A DNA stretch of 64,000 nucleotides from assembly GCF_039543205.1 (NCBI RefSeq), contig NZ_BAABJH010000002.1, positions 372,001 to 436,000 on the forward strand, given 5' to 3'. Both the position numbers and the translations under genes were made by a program. Under the pieces are notes generated by a model. The model worked only from the letters and a program-made list of their open reading frames with translations. It was not told where the DNA came from and searched no databases. Shown here piece by piece: positions 63,541 to 64,000 of the stretch (its first letter is position 1; each line of letters starts with the position of its first letter). Source of the DNA: Flaviramulus_B aquimarinus. Lineage in GTDB: Bacteria > Bacteroidota > Bacteroidia > Flavobacteriales > Flavobacteriaceae.

Positions 63541-64000
63541 ATGAAAGTATTACACCTCGATACAAATCACGACTTATTAATCAATCAATTAAACGATTTA
63601 GGTTTCACAAATCATGAGGACTATTCATCATCAAAAGAAGCCATTGAAGCCAAAATTCATGAGTACGATGGTATGGTTTTAAGAAGTCGTTTTACCATCG
63701 ATAAACAATTTCTAGATGTCGCAAAAAATCTTAAATTCATAGGTCGTGTTGGCGCTGGATTAGAAAATATAGATTGTGATTATGCTGAACAAAAAGGTGT
63801 CTATTTAATATCCGCACCAGAAGGGAATAAAAATGCAGTTGGCGAACACACTTTAGGCATGTTGTTGTCGCTTTTTAATAAACTCAACAAAGCAGATAGA
63901 GAGGTTAGAGCCGGGAAATGGCTTAGAGAAGACAATCGTGGTATAGAATTAGACGGAAAAACAATAGGCCTTATTGGTTACGGAAACATGGGGAAAGCTT
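63541..64000 (+). CDS. D-2-hydroxyacid dehydrogenase (SerA/phosphoglycerate dehydrogenase type), 5' part
   Basis: The first 153 residues of a D-isomer-specific 2-hydroxyacid dehydrogenase, cut at the window end. Starts MKVLHLDTNHDLLINQLNDL, with the substrate-binding loop RSRFTIDK and GRVGAGLENIDCDYAEQKG, then NAVGEHTLGMLLSLF, and begins the NAD-binding part with GKTIGLIGYGNMGKA (GxGxxG). The family includes phosphoglycerate dehydrogenase for serine biosynthesis and glyoxylate reductase; the substrate cannot be fixed from the N-terminus. The ATG abuts the cupin stop. Confidence 0.9.
   Translation, partial: MKVLHLDTNHDLLINQLNDLGFTNHEDYSSSKEAIEAKIHEYDGMVLRSRFTIDKQFLDVAKNLKFIGRVGAGLENIDCDYAEQKGVYLISAPEGNKNAVGEHTLGMLLSLFNKLNKADREVRAGKWLREDNRGIELDGKTIGLIGYGNMGKA

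Overview
The window is a chromosomal segment of a low-GC member of the Bacteroidota, almost certainly family Flavobacteriaceae. The evidence is: TonB-dependent receptors with carboxypeptidase-D-like N-terminal domains; large secreted proteases with type IX secretion (T9SS) C-terminal signals; promoters of the TAnnTTTG type; almost no Shine-Dalgarno sequences; and flavobacterial forms of AspS, Dxs, MgtE and the short-chain L-threonine dehydrogenase. I see no tRNA, rRNA, CRISPR array, prophage or insertion sequence.

Layout. 1-5.7 kb (minus): two paralogous TonB-dependent receptors (the first cut by the window edge) flanking a PLP aminotransferase. 5.9-17.8 kb: housekeeping genes aspS, a ClC-type chloride protein, tadA, a secreted M36 protease, dxs, a serine hydrolase lipoprotein and dgt. 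18.0-27.2 kb: a probable phosphate-acquisition region with a stand-alone receptor head domain, a TonB-dependent receptor, a beta-helix-like surface lipoprotein, a small MORN-like secreted protein, an OprO/OprP-like porin and a PiT phosphate transporter with a PhoU-like tail. 27.2-30.8 kb: chrA, a ppnP remnant, an OmpA-like lipoprotein, a 38-residue basic protein and an unrecognised gene flanked by two candidate small RNAs. 31-45 kb: nrdA/nrdB, DUF3109, marC, an S41 protease with dCMP deaminase, HupE/UreJ-like, threonine dehydrogenase, a CBS protein, a GIDE-like/zinc-ribbon/DinB operon and ssb. 45-64 kb: a TIM-barrel-like protein of unknown role, ppc, pth, a T9SS metzincin protease, ribF-HTTM-serS, then TPR, GNAT, DUF4286, rsmA, mgtE, cupin and the start of a 2-hydroxyacid dehydrogenase.

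The main discovery candidate is in 17.9-24.9 kb. Promoters of the phosphate-region genes carry direct repeats of a 7-mer close to TAACATT, with starts exactly 11 bp apart, usually set a fixed distance upstream of the -7 element. The geometry is that of PhoB/PhoP operators, and TTAACA resembles the Bacillus PhoP repeat, but I know of no described site of this form in this phylum. The same element precedes a stretch without any gene that ends in a strong terminator (23405-23506), which I read as a candidate phosphate-controlled small RNA. Two other promoter-hairpin-terminator units (29704-29797 and 30662-30774) share a 9-mer and look like further small RNAs.

Coordinates and gene families are mostly firm. 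Regulatory and RNA claims are pattern-based and untested.
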